Of a stretch of DNA of 6,434 nt, positions 5,842 to 6,434 are shown piece after piece. Origin of the DNA: Bacteroidia bacterium (lineage in GTDB: Bacteria > Bacteroidota > Bacteroidia > Bacteroidales > CAJPTX01); assembly GCA_905373625.1 (NCBI GenBank), contig CAJPTS010000113.1, positions 1-6,434 of the forward strand, given 5' to 3'. Position 1 is the first letter of the stretch; every line of letters begins with the position of its first letter. Under the pieces are notes generated by a model. It was not told the origin of the DNA. It ran no database searches and saw only the letters and a program-made list of their open reading frames with translations. Both the position numbers and the translations under genes were made by a program.

Positions 5842-6434
5842 ATGCACCTTCGCAGATTACGATGGGTCGGACGCTTCAGTATGCGTTTCCTATTGTGGGT
5901 GCTCCTGGTAGCAGCATCGCTGCTCTTTACGCTTTATATCCTCTTAGAACACACTACTCTCGGCACATATGGTGCAAAAGAACTCACGGATTGGGTAGCG
6001 AGACGTTACGGCGTTAATATAGCCATAGAACGCGTTAGCATAAAACTCCCTGCTAGCTTAGAATTACAACAGACCATTGTTTATGATCTGAAGGGCGATA
6101 CGCTCTTATGGGCGGAGCGTGCCTCTACAGCGCTTGTGGGACTTGCTAATATGGGACGCGAGCTACACTTCGGACACACAGAACTACATAACGCTCGGCT
6201 TAACTTAAAAGCAGACTCGGCTGGTGTGCTAAATATCAACAAACTAATAGATGTATTCAGATCGCCAAACCCTAAAAAAATAAAGAAGCCTTTTAAGCTA
6301 ACTATAGAACAAATTCTATTCTCCGATCTGCGCTTTTCTATGCAGCGTGGGGCTGGAGAGAGCAAGGTAGGACGGTTCTCGCCACAGAACTTGGACTTTC
6401 AAGAAATCCGTGGGCTTATAAAATATTTACAAGT
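5842..6434 (+). CDS. TamB/AsmA-superfamily envelope protein, N-terminal part (cut by window edge)
   Basis: The frame is open from ATG 5842 to the right edge, giving 197 codons and no stop. The N-terminus is basic (R4, R5, R7, R11), followed by one membrane anchor at about residues 14-36; the rest should lie in the periplasm. The pattern after the anchor is that of Bacteroidota TamB-like proteins: a region passing from the anchor to IERVSIKLPASLELQQ, then a strand with the motif IVYDLKGDTLLWAE (79-92), repeated short beta strands (LHFGHTELHNARLNLKAD), LNINKLIDVF (130-139), and then KLTIEQILFSDLRFSM. In this superfamily such proteins form long beta-rich grooves across the periplasm, linked to lipid transport and outer-membrane assembly. 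Complete family members usually exceed 1,000 residues, so most of the gene is missing here. ATG 5881 is an alternative start but would shorten the basic N-region. No Shine-Dalgarno sequence is evident. Confidence 0.85.
   Translation, partial: MHLRRLRWVGRFSMRFLLWVLLVAASLLFTLYILLEHTTLGTYGAKELTDWVARRYGVNIAIERVSIKLPASLELQQTIVYDLKGDTLLWAERASTALVGLANMGRELHFGHTELHNARLNLKADSAGVLNINKLIDVFRSPNPKKIKKPFKLTIEQILFSDLRFSMQRGAGESKVGRFSPQNLDFQEIRGLIKYLQ

Noticed and set aside
6081..6365. A 94-codon open frame on the minus strand at the right edge
   Set aside because: The + strand here has an uninterrupted TamB-like frame from 5842 with family-typical motifs. The minus frame is its shadow.

Overview
The window most likely comes from a Bacteroidota chromosome, probably order Bacteroidales and close to Porphyromonadaceae. 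The evidence is indirect: a gpsA-pgi pair, a TamB-like protein of the style seen in Bacteroidota, a 7TMR-DISM membrane sensor, weak or absent Shine-Dalgarno sequences at most starts, and two exact matches to the Bacteroidota -7 promoter box (TAnnTTTG). Genus and species cannot be fixed from the sequence alone.

Every supported gene is on the + strand. The left edge (3-128) holds what looks like the last 41 codons of an unidentified gene. Next come a secreted tetratricopeptide-repeat protein (157-924), a membrane sensor with a periplasmic domain, seven membrane segments, a GAF domain and coiled coils but no output domain (999-2969), and a small putative lipoprotein (2974-3252). These are followed by glycerol-3-phosphate dehydrogenase gpsA (3267-4253) and glucose-6-phosphate isomerase pgi (4329-5621). 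The gaps of 74, 4, 14 and 75 bases suggest that the block from the TPR gene to gpsA is read as one operon. pgi may also have its own promoter placed almost on its start codon.

A weak intrinsic terminator overlaps the pgi stop codon. A 220-base intergenic region follows, holding a perfect 8-bp inverted repeat and a promoter-like box. The final gene, from 5842 and running off the right edge, is the N-terminal part of a very large envelope protein of the AsmA/TamB superfamily.

Functionally the window joins central carbon and lipid-precursor metabolism (PGI interconverts the hexose phosphates; GpsA makes the glycerol-3-phosphate backbone of phospholipids) to envelope genes: a periplasmic TPR protein, a membrane sensor, a lipoprotein and a TamB-type protein. 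The metabolic genes are ordinary. The least explained part is the cluster of TPR protein, effectorless sensor and small lipoprotein. No mobile element, CRISPR array, tRNA or rRNA was seen.
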